DNA of 64,000 bases from RUG12461 sp045661345. GTDB taxonomy: Bacteria > Bacillota > Clostridia > Lachnospirales > Lachnospiraceae. Below are positions 24,612 through 32,779 of this stretch, in pieces (positions within the stretch are counted from its first letter, which is position 1; each line of letters begins with the position of its first letter). The notes beneath the pieces are model-generated. The model saw nothing but the letters and a program-made list of their open reading frames with translations. It was not told the DNA's origin and did no database searches. The position numbers were made by a program, and so were the translations under genes. The stretch covers positions 1 through 64,000 of the forward strand of contig JAZRFM010000024.1 in assembly GCA_045661345.1 (NCBI GenBank), written 5' to 3'.

Positions 24612-25097
24612 ATGAAGAAACTGGTGGTTTATTATTCGTTATCCGGAAATACGGAAGAAGCTGCAAAAAAGATTGCCGATAAGCTTGGAGCCGATCTGCT
24701 GAGGATTGATACTGCAAAGCCGATGCCGAGGAACTTTGCTGCACAGATTCTTGTCGGCGGCGGACAGGTCATGGTGAATCATATTCCAAAGCTGAAGCCG
24801 ATTGATAAAGATCTGTCTCTGTACGAAGAGATTATCCTGGGTTCTCCGATATGGAACAGCAAAGGAGTTCCTGCCATAAATGCTTTCTTAAAGGATGAGG
24901 AAGTTGCAGCAAAGGTTACTTCCCTCTTCTTTCTGAGTGGTGGCGGAGAAGTGCGGAAAGGTCTGGATGCTATCACGAAGAAGCTGCCAAACCTGAAGAA
25001 TACGGTGTCGTTACTTGATCGGAAACATGAAAACAGTAAGGACAATGATGCGAAGATGGAAACGTTTGTTGCATCTATAACCGGTGGGCTGAATTAG
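24612..25097 (+). CDS. flavodoxin
   Basis: A 161-residue flavodoxin-fold protein. The FMN phosphate loop is Y-Y-S-L-S-G-N-T-E-E-A (residues about 7-17), G-S-P-I-W-N-S-K-G-V-P-A (about 79-90) is the second FMN contact, and F-L-S-G-G-G-E (about 108-114) the third. It carries single electrons in anaerobic metabolism or acts as a quinone or FMN reductase. ATG 24612 has AAGGG upstream. It lies four bases after the MGMT fusion. Confidence 0.88.
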   Translation: MKKLVVYYSLSGNTEEAAKKIADKLGADLLRIDTAKPMPRNFAAQILVGGGQVMVNHIPKLKPIDKDLSLYEEIILGSPIWNSKGVPAINAFLKDEEVAAKVTSLFFLSGGGEVRKGLDAITKKLPNLKNTVSLLDRKHENSKDNDAKMETFVASITGGLN

Positions 25098-25253
25098 TGT
25101 GACGGAGAATATATTACAAATGAGCAGATGAGCGATAAAAAGTTTTTAAAGCTTGTAAATGGATAGGAATGGGAGCATGACATCAACAAAAGAGTATCCG
25201 AACTTTGATAGAATGGTCGGGAGATACCTCGGGACAGGTGTGGAGAAATATCA

Positions 25254-26342
25254 ATGATATATGAAGTATTCGGGAATGATCCGCATGAGATGACAAAAAG
25301 CCTGATGAAAGCAGGGGAAGTCGCAAAGCATATACCGAAAGAAGCGCATATTGCTTTGAAACCGAATCTGGTTCAGGCCGGAAAACCGGAAACCGGGGCA
25401 ACAACCCATGCCGGAGTTCTTTCCGGATGCATGGAATACCTTCAGGAAAACGGATTTTCAAATATTTCCGTGATGGAAAGCTCCTGGGTGGGCGGAAACA
25501 CGGAGCGATCCATGAAGGTCTGCGGTTATGACGAAGTCTGTGAACGTTATGCGGTTCCCTTTTTCGATCTGAAGAAGGACCATACGGTAAAGGTGGAAAC
25601 GCCCTTTCGGACAATGGAGATTTCAAGCATGGCCATGAAGGCGGATTACCTCATCGATCTGCCGGTCTTGAAAGGTCATTGCCAGACAAGGATGACCTGT
25701 GCGCTTAAGAATCTGAAGGGCTGCATTCCGGATCATGAAAAGCGCAGGTTTCACACGGAGGGTCTCCATAAGCCGATCGCAGCGCTCGCAGCTGCTTTGA
25801 CGCCCGCACTTGTCATCGTGGACAGTATCTGCGGAGATCTGGACTTTGAGGAGGGCGGGAACCCTGTGCAGACGAACAGGATGATGCTCGGAACGGATCC
25901 GGTGCAGATCGATGCCTATGGATGCCGGCTGATGGGTCTGGATCTGAAAGATGTGCCCTATATCAGCCTCGCCGAAAAATGGGGCGCAGGGTCAACCTTG
26001 ATAGAACCCGGGGACATCATTCGCCTGAATGAACCGGGTGATTCATTGAACTATCCGGCGGCGTCAGGAAAGATCAGAAATCTGATACAGAATGTTTCAG
26101 CAGACAGTGCCTGCTCAGCCTGCTATGCCTCTCTTGTGAGAGCGTTGTACATAGCAGAGCAGGAAGGGATACCTATCAGAGATCAGATCCGGATCGGACA
26201 GGGCTATCAGGGAAAAACGATGGATGGGATCGGGATCGGCAGATGCTGCTCGGGGGCAGAAAAAACAGTAAAAGGATGTCCGCCGCCTGCAGAGGAGATA
26301 CTCAGGCTGTTCCGGTTGGTATTAAACACTACACTCTTTTAG
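25254..26342 (+). CDS. DUF362 domain protein
   Basis: A 362-residue protein of the DUF362 family, which occurs widely in anaerobes and is often fused or linked to ferredoxins. Visible landmarks are L-K-P-N-L-V (residues about 36-41), A-D-Y-L-I-D-L-P-V-L-K-G-H (about 130-142), A-L-K-N-L-K-G and a C-terminal cysteine-containing part (A-C-S-A-C-Y, I-G-I-G-R-C-C). The cysteines could bind an Fe-S cluster. No enzymatic activity is established. A 26-codon frame (25177-25257) overlaps the start and might be a relic. It runs into a LuxR-type HTH fragment. Confidence 0.85.
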   Translation: MIYEVFGNDPHEMTKSLMKAGEVAKHIPKEAHIALKPNLVQAGKPETGATTHAGVLSGCMEYLQENGFSNISVMESSWVGGNTERSMKVCGYDEVCERYAVPFFDLKKDHTVKVETPFRTMEISSMAMKADYLIDLPVLKGHCQTRMTCALKNLKGCIPDHEKRRFHTEGLHKPIAALAAALTPALVIVDSICGDLDFEEGGNPVQTNRMMLGTDPVQIDAYGCRLMGLDLKDVPYISLAEKWGAGSTLIEPGDIIRLNEPGDSLNYPAASGKIRNLIQNVSADSACSACYASLVRALYIAEQEGIPIRDQIRIGQGYQGKTMDGIGIGRCCSGAEKTVKGCPPPAEEILRLFRLVLNTTLF

Positions 26343-26563
26343 AACTGAAGAATATTACAGAAGCGGTAGGGGCAGCGCAGAAACTTACAAAGCGGGAGCT
26401 GGAACTGGGCTTCTTAAAGGTGTCGGGGTTTTCTAACCGGAGAATCGCATTTATGCTCAGTATTTCAGAGCAAACGGTCAAAAATCATTTCTCGCACATA
26501 TACGAAAAAGCATGGGTTCCGGGGAGAAAAGAATTTCGGGAGTTATTTTTACAGGAAGAATGA
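26339..26563 (+). pseudogene. LuxR-type HTH fragment
   Basis: About 70 residues that read L-T-K-R-E-L-E-L-G-F-L-K-V-S-G-F-S-N, then S-I-S-E-Q-T-V-K-N-H-F-S-H-I-Y-E-K, the DNA-binding domain of LuxR/NarL regulators. There is no start codon with a ribosome site, and the sensory part is absent; the frame continues upstream only inside the DUF362 gene. LuxR-MFS gene pairs are common, so this is probably what is left of the regulator of the MFS gene that follows 11 bases later. Confidence 0.7.
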
Positions 26564-26573
26564 CAGCAGGGCA

Positions 26574-27755
26574 ATGGAGACAAAGAAGAATTATAAAAAG
26601 ACACGGCTTGCGTGCTATCTGGGATTTGTAACGCAGGCGATCTGCGCGAATTTTCTACCGCTGTTGTTTATAACATTTCATAATGAATACGATATATCTT
26701 TTGGCATGCTTGCACTGATATCAAGCTGTTTCTTCGTTACACAGCTGATAGTTGATTTTCTGTGTGCCGGGATAGTAGATAAACTGGGCTACAGAGCGTG
26801 CGTTATCGCGGCAGAGATCACATCGGGACTGGGACTTGCAGGACTTGCTTTTTTGCCTGATCTATTGCCGGTGCCATTTGTCGGAATCCTGGTATGTGTC
26901 ATCATATATGCGATTGGAAGCGGACTTACGGAGGTGCTTGTCAGTCCGATCGTTGAAGCATGCCCTTTTGAGAATAAAGAAACGATGATGAGTCTTCTTC
27001 ATTCTTTCTATTGCTGGGGATGGGTAGGCGTTGTGCTGTGTTCTACCGCTTTCTTTACAGTCTTTGGTATCGGGCATTGGAAAATCATGGCAGTGATATG
27101 GTCGGTTATCCCCCTGTACAATATCTACAATTTTGCGACATGTCCGATAGAACCTCTGGTAGCAGAGGGTAAAAGCATGACAATGCTTGCACTCTTCAAA
27201 ACAAAAGCCTTCTGGATCTTTATTGTACTGATGATCTGTGCGGGATCTTCAGAAATAGCAATGGCACAATGGGCATCCGCATTTGCCGAATCGGCATTAC
27301 ATGTTTCAAAAACCGTTGGGGATCTGGCGGGACCTTGTGGTTTTGCAGTATGCATGGGGATAAGCAGACTGCTTTATGGAAAATTTGGTGAAAAAGTTGA
27401 TTTAACGATTTTTATGATGGCCTCGGGAGCCATGTGTCTTGTATGCTACCTGGTTGCAGGATTGACAGACATTCCGCTATTAGGCCTGATAGGCTGTGCG
27501 GCATGTGGTTTTTCAGTAGGCATCATGTGGCCGGGATCTATCAGTATTTCATCGAAGATACTTCCGACGGGTGGAACAGCAATGTTTGCGCTCCTTGCAC
27601 TTGCGGGAGATCTGGGTGGAGCTGTTGGTCCGGCGATTATCGGGGAAGTATCCCAGAGAGCCGCCAACAATTTGCAGGCAGGTGTTTTAGCAGGGATAGG
27701 GTTTCCTGTTGTTTTGGTGATTTCCGTATTCTATATTCGAAAAAAGTATAGATAG
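26574..27755 (+). CDS. MFS transporter
   Basis: A 393-residue permease with twelve predicted membrane helices. The loop between helices 2 and 3 carries G-x-x-x-D-K-L-G-Y-R, a version of the MFS motif A, and a weaker repeat (L-L-Y-G-K-F-G-E-K-V-D) sits between helices 8 and 9. The closest general type is sugar or small organic solute MFS proteins; the substrate is unknown. It follows a LuxR HTH fragment, its probable lost regulator. Confidence 0.85.
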   Translation: METKKNYKKTRLACYLGFVTQAICANFLPLLFITFHNEYDISFGMLALISSCFFVTQLIVDFLCAGIVDKLGYRACVIAAEITSGLGLAGLAFLPDLLPVPFVGILVCVIIYAIGSGLTEVLVSPIVEACPFENKETMMSLLHSFYCWGWVGVVLCSTAFFTVFGIGHWKIMAVIWSVIPLYNIYNFATCPIEPLVAEGKSMTMLALFKTKAFWIFIVLMICAGSSEIAMAQWASAFAESALHVSKTVGDLAGPCGFAVCMGISRLLYGKFGEKVDLTIFMMASGAMCLVCYLVAGLTDIPLLGLIGCAACGFSVGIMWPGSISISSKILPTGGTAMFALLALAGDLGGAVGPAIIGEVSQRAANNLQAGVLAGIGFPVVLVISVFYIRKKYR

Positions 27756-28191
27756 ATATTTTCTCCGTGAATAACACAGTAACGACGAAGCAACCAGGAT
27801 TTTTTCAATTCTATTGATATTCAAGGCAAATTGGGCTAAACATGATTGAATCATCCTTTGACCGAAAGGGTATGCTATGAGATATATTGAAAGAGATCTG
27901 AAATCCAAGACCATAGAGTTGAACAAAGAATCATGAATTGTACAACTGTTTATACTAATAATTCGTTTAGAACATTGAAAACCGCATAGAATCAACAAAT
28001 ATCATGAATCTATTCCCGACCAAAATCTGTTTGAAACAGGTTTTGGTCGTTGTGTTTATTCGAGCGGGCATCATGAAAAATAGTGAAAACGACCTCCCGA
28101 TTGTAGAGACGTGGATTTTCCTGTAAACTATGGGATGTCACAAACAATCAATGGTAACAGGGATTACCGCAAACAACAGGGAGGCTGTATC
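27756..28191. other. intergenic region with a strong hairpin
   Basis: AT-rich. A 19-codon frame (ATG about 27877) begins R-Y-I-E-R-D-L-K-S-K and may be the stub of a lost ATPase gene, but this is too short to call. A perfect hairpin lies at 28017-28049. No other gene is seen up to the YciI start. Confidence 0.4.
28017..28049 (+). terminator. long perfect hairpin, probable terminator
   Basis: CGACCAAAA (28017-28025) pairs with TTTTGGTCG (28041-28049) and the inner CTGTTT/AACAG extends the stem. The following bases are T-rich (TTGTGTTT). It probably terminates transcription from the MFS gene. Confidence 0.7.
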
Positions 28192-28485
28192 ATGCAATTT
28201 CTTATCAGAGCATATGATGGAGAAGGAAAACTGGATAAGCGTATGGAGGTGCGTCCGCGCCATCTGGAGGGAATGAAGAAGCTTGGTGAGCATATTATTA
28301 GTGCCGGGGGTCTGCTGGATGACGCGGGAAAGATGAAAGGCTCTGCGCTGATTATGGATTTTGAAAGTCGTGAGGAGCTTGATGATTATATCGCAAATGA
28401 ACCGTATGTTCTGGAACAAGTCTGGGAGAAGATAGAGATTGAGCCAATCAATATTGTAATTGCAAATGGACTAAGGAAAGACTGA
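28192..28485 (+). CDS. YciI-family protein
   Basis: A 97-residue protein of the YCII-related domain family: M-Q-F-L-I-R-A-Y-D-G at the start, R-P-R-H-L-E-G with the conserved histidine near residue 27, and G-S-A-L-I-M-D-F-E-S and a final helix. The His-Asp pair of YciI is thought to be catalytic, but no reaction is assigned in this group. The start is ATG 28192, behind AGGGAGG. The stop codon lies inside a terminator hairpin. Confidence 0.85.
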   Translation: MQFLIRAYDGEGKLDKRMEVRPRHLEGMKKLGEHIISAGGLLDDAGKMKGSALIMDFESREELDDYIANEPYVLEQVWEKIEIEPINIVIANGLRKD

Positions 28486-28503
28486 TTAAATCAGTCTTTT
28501 CCT
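28474..28503. terminator. terminator overlapping the YciI stop codon
   Basis: AGGAAAGACTGAT pairs with ATCAGTCTTTTCCT around a three-base loop. The A-rich and T-rich flanks of the stem allow it to work in either direction. Confidence 0.75.
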
Positions 28504-28529
28504 GTATAAGGGCTGCGAGGAATAACGCC

Positions 28530-29081
28530 ATGGGAGACGATAAACTGATCCTCTATCATACAAGTCAGATTGAGATTTTGGCTCCTGACGTCCATTATGG
28601 CAGGAAAAATGCTGATTTCGGGCAGGGGTTTTACCTGACACCGGATTATGATTTCTCATATCGATGGGCATGGCAGGATGCAATTGTCAACAGGTATGAA
28701 CTTGATTTAGAGGGGCTACAGGTACACTCATTCTCACGTACCACGGAATGGTTCGAGTATATCTTCCATAACAGGAGAGCGGAGGATACACTGGATGTAG
28801 ATGTTGTGATCGGACCTATTGCGAATGATACCATTTTTGATACGCTTGGAATCATCAGCAGTGGTTATTTGCGTCCGGAAGAAGCCCTCCGGCTTCTTTT
28901 GATCGGACCTGAGTATACGCAGGTTGCGGTCAAGACGGTGATAGCGGCGAAGCAGCTGAAGTGGGTCGGCTCAGATAAAGTGACGGTTGTGAAAGAATAC
29001 AAGGAGCTGCTGAAAAAAGAGCAGGATGAATATCAGGAACAGTTTGGAGCAGAGCTGGAAAGGCTGAGTGAGGATGGATGA
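28530..29081 (+). CDS. DUF3990 protein (ADP-ribosyltransferase-like fold)
   Basis: A 183-residue protein of the DUF3990 family. The diagnostic L-Y-H-T-S, G-R-K-N-A-D-F-G-Q-G-F-Y-L-T and R-W-A motifs are in the first 55 residues, and a F-D-T-L-G-I-I-S-S-G-Y segment follows near residue 110. The fold resembles ADP-ribosyltransferases of the diphtheria/DarT type. DUF3990 genes are usually paired with a small partner gene and suspected to be toxins, but none is obvious here. The preceding YciI gene is separated by a terminator. Confidence 0.82.
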   Translation: MGDDKLILYHTSQIEILAPDVHYGRKNADFGQGFYLTPDYDFSYRWAWQDAIVNRYELDLEGLQVHSFSRTTEWFEYIFHNRRAEDTLDVDVVIGPIANDTIFDTLGIISSGYLRPEEALRLLLIGPEYTQVAVKTVIAAKQLKWVGSDKVTVVKEYKELLKKEQDEYQEQFGAELERLSEDG

Positions 29082-29115
29082 AAAAGCGGGAAACGGGAAC
29101 TGATCATAATATCAT

Positions 29116-29143
29116 AGCTCCGGCTTCGTATGAGGCCGGAGTT
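29116..29143. terminator. hairpin after the DUF3990 gene
   Basis: CTCCGGCTTC-GTAT-GAGGCCGGAG with one G-T pair, 35 bases after the DUF3990 stop. Only a short T-rich tail follows. Probable terminator. Confidence 0.65.
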
Positions 29144-29218
29144 ATTGCCTGGGCGTCCCCAAAACCATTGCCATATTGCAATTTACCATGGAAAGGGGTA
29201 GTCTATTCCTTGGTATGT

Positions 29219-29273
29219 AATGATGTTAAGGTCAAAAGTCACATGCCGCCTGCGGCATTGTGATTAACATCAT
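29219..29273 (+). promoter_or_regulatory. nested inverted repeat in the leader of the FMN-reductase gene
   Basis: ATGATGTTAA (29219-29228) pairs with TTAACATCAT (29264-29273); inside it, TCAC-A-TGCCGC pairs with GCGGCA-TT-GTGA around a two-base loop. The structure ends 18 bases before the start codon, close to the ribosome site. It might be an operator, an attenuator or a mobile-element scar. Confidence 0.6.
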
Positions 29274-29291
29274 ATAGTGGGGGATAGAGTT

Positions 29292-29963
29292 ATGAAAACG
29301 GTCATTATACACGGACAGAGCCATAAGGGCTCCACCTATCATATTGCACATGCATTGTCTGAAAAAATCGGAGGAGAGACGACAGAGTTTTTCCTGCCGA
29401 GGGATTTCGGGGAATTCTGCTGCGGATGCGCCAGATGTTTTCTGCACTCGGAAAAAGAATGCCCGCATGTTGCTTCCCTGGAACCAATCATTCAAAAGCT
29501 GGATGAGGCCGATGTGATTATCCTCGCAAGTCCTGTGTACGTCTATCATGCAACGGGATCCATGAAGGCATTTCTGGATCACTTTGGCTATCGCTGGATG
29601 GTACATCGTCCGGAGGAATCGATGTTCAAAAAGCAGGGGGTATGTATCGCGACAGCGGCCGGAGCCGGAGTCAGGTCAACCTTACAGGATTTGTATCACA
29701 GCCTGTTTTTCTGGGGTGTGGCCAGGATCTATCAATACGGGCTTGGTGTGGCGGCTACGGATTGGAATAGTGTAAGTGAAAAAAAGAAAGCAGTCATAGA
29801 CAGGAAAATATCGGCCATTGCAAGGAAGATCATTTCGAGAAACGGACGGGTCAAACCGGGTCTGAAAACGAGAGGAATGTTTCGCATCATGCGTACGATG
29901 ATGAAAAAAGGATGGAACAGCAAGGATGTGGAATACTGGAAGGAGCGGGGATGGTTAGACTGA
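29292..29963 (+). CDS. NAD(P)H-dependent FMN reductase (flavodoxin-like fold)
   Basis: A 223-residue protein with the iron-sulfur/flavodoxin-like pattern of multimeric flavodoxin WrbA-like reductases: H-G-Q-S-H-K-G-S-T-Y (residues about 7-16) binds FMN phosphate, C-C-G-C-A-R-C (about 43-49) supplies cysteines, and A-S-P-V-Y-V-Y-H-A-T-G (about 78-88) is the second flavin contact. The positively charged C-terminal helix is typical. ATG 29292 follows GGGGG. It is preceded by a nested inverted repeat and followed by a terminator, hence a single-gene unit. Confidence 0.87.
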   Translation: MKTVIIHGQSHKGSTYHIAHALSEKIGGETTEFFLPRDFGEFCCGCARCFLHSEKECPHVASLEPIIQKLDEADVIILASPVYVYHATGSMKAFLDHFGYRWMVHRPEESMFKKQGVCIATAAGAGVRSTLQDLYHSLFFWGVARIYQYGLGVAATDWNSVSEKKKAVIDRKISAIARKIISRNGRVKPGLKTRGMFRIMRTMMKKGWNSKDVEYWKERGWLD

Positions 29964-29994
29964 CCTCCGGTTTGTATTGGATAGGAGAGATGAG

Positions 29995-30025
29995 AAGGAA
30001 ACGCTTTCATCAGCGTTTCCTTCAT
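29995..30025. terminator. perfect-stem terminator
   Basis: AAGGAAACGCT (29995-30005) pairs with AGCGTTTCCTT (30012-30022) around a six-base loop. It closes the FMN-reductase unit. Confidence 0.8.
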
Positions 30026-30038
30026 TAATACAAGCTGG

Positions 30039-30890
30039 ATGGGAATGATGAGAATTTCAGAAAGCTGTGCAGCCTGTCTGTATGACAGGCAAAAGAACAA
30101 AACAGATAATGAAGCATATTTGGCGGAGATCAGAAATCTTCTGGATCATCGAAGGGCGGATGATACAAGTCCTTATATGGTATATCTCTTCAATAAAGTG
30201 CATGAGAGATATTTTGGTACAGGAGCGGATTATCAGGATATCAAAAGGTCTTATAATGATCTGGTTCTGGGCATGGAGGACAGACTTCGTGAGCAGATCA
30301 GAGGTTCAGAGGATCCGCTTGCCAGGGCGCTTATCATGGCAAGAATTGGTAATTACATAGACTTCGGAGCCATGAATCATGTGGATGAGGACGAGTTTAT
30401 GTCCCTGTTTGCAGATACCGAAATGAGGGATGACGACCAAAAGACCTATGAGTCCTTTCTGAAAACATGTGAAAGAGGCCATAGATTTTTGCTTGTATGT
30501 GATAACTGCGGAGAAATCGTGCTGGATAAGCTGATGATTGAGCAGCTGAAGATAAGATTTCCGCATTTAGCTGTCAATGCGCTGGTTCGGGGGAAGGATA
30601 TCCTGAATGATGCCACGGCAGAGGATGCAGCGTACACCGGTCTTGATAAACTTGCGGGGATAGTCTCAAACGGCGAGGCAATCGCGGGAACCATATACGA
30701 TATGATGCCTGAGGAAGCAAGGGCCGTGCTTGATGAGGCAGATGTAATACTTGCAAAAGGACAGGGAAATTATGAGTCGATGTCCGGACAGGGACGGCAT
30801 ATTTTTTATGAATTCCTGTGTAAATGTGATTTGTTTACAGAGAGGTTTCATGTTCCAAGATTAACCGGGATGTTTGTAGAGGAAGGATAA
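30039..30890 (+). CDS. DUF89/ARMT1-like metal-dependent phosphatase
   Basis: A 283-residue protein of the DUF89 family. The C-A-x-C-L pair is at the N-terminus, the core motif D-N-C-G-E-I-V-L-D-K is at about residues 150-159, and A-K-G-Q-G-N-Y-E-S is near 245. Family members are damage-control phosphatases that remove misplaced phosphates from sugars and cofactors. Several in-frame ATGs lie at the start (30039, 30045, 30048); 30048 has the best-spaced GGATGGGA, so the first residues are uncertain. It stands 47 bases before an aldo/keto reductase gene. Confidence 0.87.
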   Translation: MGMMRISESCAACLYDRQKNKTDNEAYLAEIRNLLDHRRADDTSPYMVYLFNKVHERYFGTGADYQDIKRSYNDLVLGMEDRLREQIRGSEDPLARALIMARIGNYIDFGAMNHVDEDEFMSLFADTEMRDDDQKTYESFLKTCERGHRFLLVCDNCGEIVLDKLMIEQLKIRFPHLAVNALVRGKDILNDATAEDAAYTGLDKLAGIVSNGEAIAGTIYDMMPEEARAVLDEADVILAKGQGNYESMSGQGRHIFYEFLCKCDLFTERFHVPRLTGMFVEEG

Positions 30891-30937
30891 GAGAATTATT
30901 TATTCTTCTGTAACAGTTCCTGACAAGGGGGTGTCTT

Positions 30938-32089
30938 ATGAATGTCAAAGTGCTTGGAAAAACGGGAATAAAGGTAAGTGAAATAGGGTTTGGCGGAGAA
31001 TGGCTGGAACGTCATCCCGAAGAGGAATCAATTGAATTAATGAAATATGCCGGTGAAAAGGGAATCAATATCATCGACTGCTGGATGCCTGATCCTAAAT
31101 CAAGAGATATTATCGGCAAAGCGATGAAGGGGAAGAGAGAAAAGTGGTATGTACAGGGACATATAGGCTCTACCTGGCAGGATGGACAGTATGTTCGTAC
31201 AAGAGACATTGCATTTGTAAAGCCGGCCTTTGAAGACCTTCTTACAAGACTGCAGACAGATTACATAGATATCGGAATGATTCATTATGTGGATACTGTA
31301 GAAGAGTGGAATTCCATACAGGATTCGGATTATCTGAAGTATGTATTGGAGATGAAGGAAAAGGGTGTCATTCATCATATCGGAATGAGCTCTCATGACC
31401 CAAAGACGGCCGAGCTGGCAATAAAATCCGGTTTGATAGAAATGCTTCTCTTTAGTGTGAATCCCGCTTTTGATATGCTCCCATCCGGTCAGGATCTGGA
31501 TGAGCTGCTGGGAGAGGGCTATCGTTATGATCATCAGCTTGCGGGAATTCATGCAGAAAGGGCAAATCTGTATAAACTCTGCGAAGAATACCAGGTTGGG
31601 ATTACGGTTATGAAGGGGTTTGCAGGTGGACGCCTGTTTGATGAAAAGAGATCACCCTTTGGTGTGGCCCTTACGCCGGTACAGTGTATTCATTATGCGT
31701 TAACCCGTCCGGGTGTGGCTTCCGTTCTCTGCGGATATGACACCAAAGAGCAGGTAGATGAGGCGGTATCTTATGAAACTGCTGCTGAAAATGAAAAGGA
31801 TTATGCTTCTGTTCTCAGCGGTGCACCGCTGCATTCCTATAGAGGGGAATGCACCTATTGCGGTCATTGTAAACCCTGTGTTGCAAAACTGGATATTGCC
31901 ATGATCAATAAGTATTATGACCTGGCTGTTATGCAGTCTGAAATACCGGAATCCGTAAAATCTCATTATAAACTGCTTGGGCATACGGCTTCGGAATGCA
32001 TTGGATGTAAGCAGTGTGAGTCCAGATGTCCTTTTGGCGTTCCTGTTGCTGACAGAATGCAGAAAGCAGCTGCGTTATTTGGGGAGTAA
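30938..32089 (+). CDS. aldo/keto reductase with C-terminal 4Fe-4S domain
   Basis: A 383-residue oxidoreductase. Residues about 1-290 are the TIM barrel of aldo/keto reductases (L-G-K-T-G-I-K-V-S at the start, later I-D-I-G-M-I-H-Y-V-D and V-M-K-G-F-A-G-G-R). The C-terminal part has the cysteine sets C-T-Y-C-G-H-C-K-P-C (about 306-315) and C-I-G-C-K-Q-C-E-S-R-C-P (about 352-363), enough for Fe-S clusters. Such ferredoxin-type enzymes are frequent in anaerobes and pass electrons to ferredoxin or use NAD(P)H. A second member is at 36596. Substrate unknown. Confidence 0.87.
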   Translation: MNVKVLGKTGIKVSEIGFGGEWLERHPEEESIELMKYAGEKGINIIDCWMPDPKSRDIIGKAMKGKREKWYVQGHIGSTWQDGQYVRTRDIAFVKPAFEDLLTRLQTDYIDIGMIHYVDTVEEWNSIQDSDYLKYVLEMKEKGVIHHIGMSSHDPKTAELAIKSGLIEMLLFSVNPAFDMLPSGQDLDELLGEGYRYDHQLAGIHAERANLYKLCEEYQVGITVMKGFAGGRLFDEKRSPFGVALTPVQCIHYALTRPGVASVLCGYDTKEQVDEAVSYETAAENEKDYASVLSGAPLHSYRGECTYCGHCKPCVAKLDIAMINKYYDLAVMQSEIPESVKSHYKLLGHTASECIGCKQCESRCPFGVPVADRMQKAAALFGE

Positions 32090-32138
32090 TTGAAATACAG
32101 AGTGTTTGTATCCCCCCTTGAAAAAAATAAAAAAGTGC

Positions 32139-32166
32139 TTGCATTCTCAAATATGTGTGATACAAT
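32139..32166 (+). promoter_or_regulatory. promoter of the glutathione peroxidase 1 gene
   Basis: TTGCAT (32139-32144) and TACAAT (32161-32166) are 16 bases apart. The distance to the start codon is about 130 bases, leaving a long leader that contains an inverted repeat. Confidence 0.7.
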
Positions 32167-32185
32167 TATATTGCGTAAAACATAA

Positions 32186-32252
32186 ATTCCCAAAGAGAGT
32201 TCTGTCAGGAACCATACAATCAGATCCCTGTTCTGAAACGAACTTTGGGAAT
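32186..32252 (+). promoter_or_regulatory. structured leader upstream of glutathione peroxidase 1
   Basis: ATTCCCAAAG (32186-32195) pairs perfectly with CTTTGGGAAT (32243-32252); inside, GTTC-TGTCAG-GAAC makes a second small hairpin. The element spans 67 bases between the promoter and the AAAGGAG site. It resembles no riboswitch I can name. Confidence 0.5.
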
Positions 32253-32295
32253 AGAAGGAAAATCTGTTAAAGACACAACGAAAGGAGCGCAATTT

Positions 32296-32763
32296 ATGAA
32301 TGTACACGATTTTTCTGTCAAGGACAACAAGGGGAATGACATTTCACTCTCTGAGTACAAAGGAAAGGTGTTGTTGATCGTCAATACCGCGACAAAGTGC
32401 GGGCTTACTCCTCAATATGAAGGACTTGAGAACCTGTATGAAAAATATCATGACCGGGGATTTGAAATCCTTGATTTTCCGTGCAACCAGTTTGCATTTC
32501 AGGCGCCGGGAAGTGCGGAGAAGATCGACAGTTTCTGCACATTAAAATATCACACCAAATTCCCGCGTTTTGAAAAGATAAAGGTAAACGGAAAGGACAC
32601 GGCACCTCTTTATCAGTATCTGAAGGATCAGAAACCCGGAAGAATAGAGTGGAATTTTGCGAAGTTTTTGATTGATAAAGATGGAAATGTAACCGCAAGA
32701 TTTGCTCCTACGGAGAAGCCGGATTCACTGGAGAGCAGTATTGAAGCACAATTAAGCAAATAA
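32296..32763 (+). CDS. glutathione peroxidase-family thiol peroxidase (1)
   Basis: A 155-residue peroxidase. The active-site cysteine lies in N-T-A-T-K-C-G-L-T-P (C35), with the other tetrad residues Q in F-P-C-N-Q-F and W-N in I-E-W-N-F-A-K-F. Cysteine replaces the selenocysteine of animal enzymes, so this is a non-seleno enzyme, probably reduced by thioredoxin. The start at 32296 has AAAGGAG. It is followed 16 bases later by a nitroreductase gene. A second, longer paralogue is at 46571. Confidence 0.93.
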   Translation: MNVHDFSVKDNKGNDISLSEYKGKVLLIVNTATKCGLTPQYEGLENLYEKYHDRGFEILDFPCNQFAFQAPGSAEKIDSFCTLKYHTKFPRFEKIKVNGKDTAPLYQYLKDQKPGRIEWNFAKFLIDKDGNVTARFAPTEKPDSLESSIEAQLSK

Positions 32764-32779
32764 AAAGGAGGATAGAACA

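Noticed and set aside
29078..29263. 61-codon frame after the DUF3990 gene
   Set aside because: It runs through a terminator hairpin and into the nested inverted repeat, and its composition is not protein-like.
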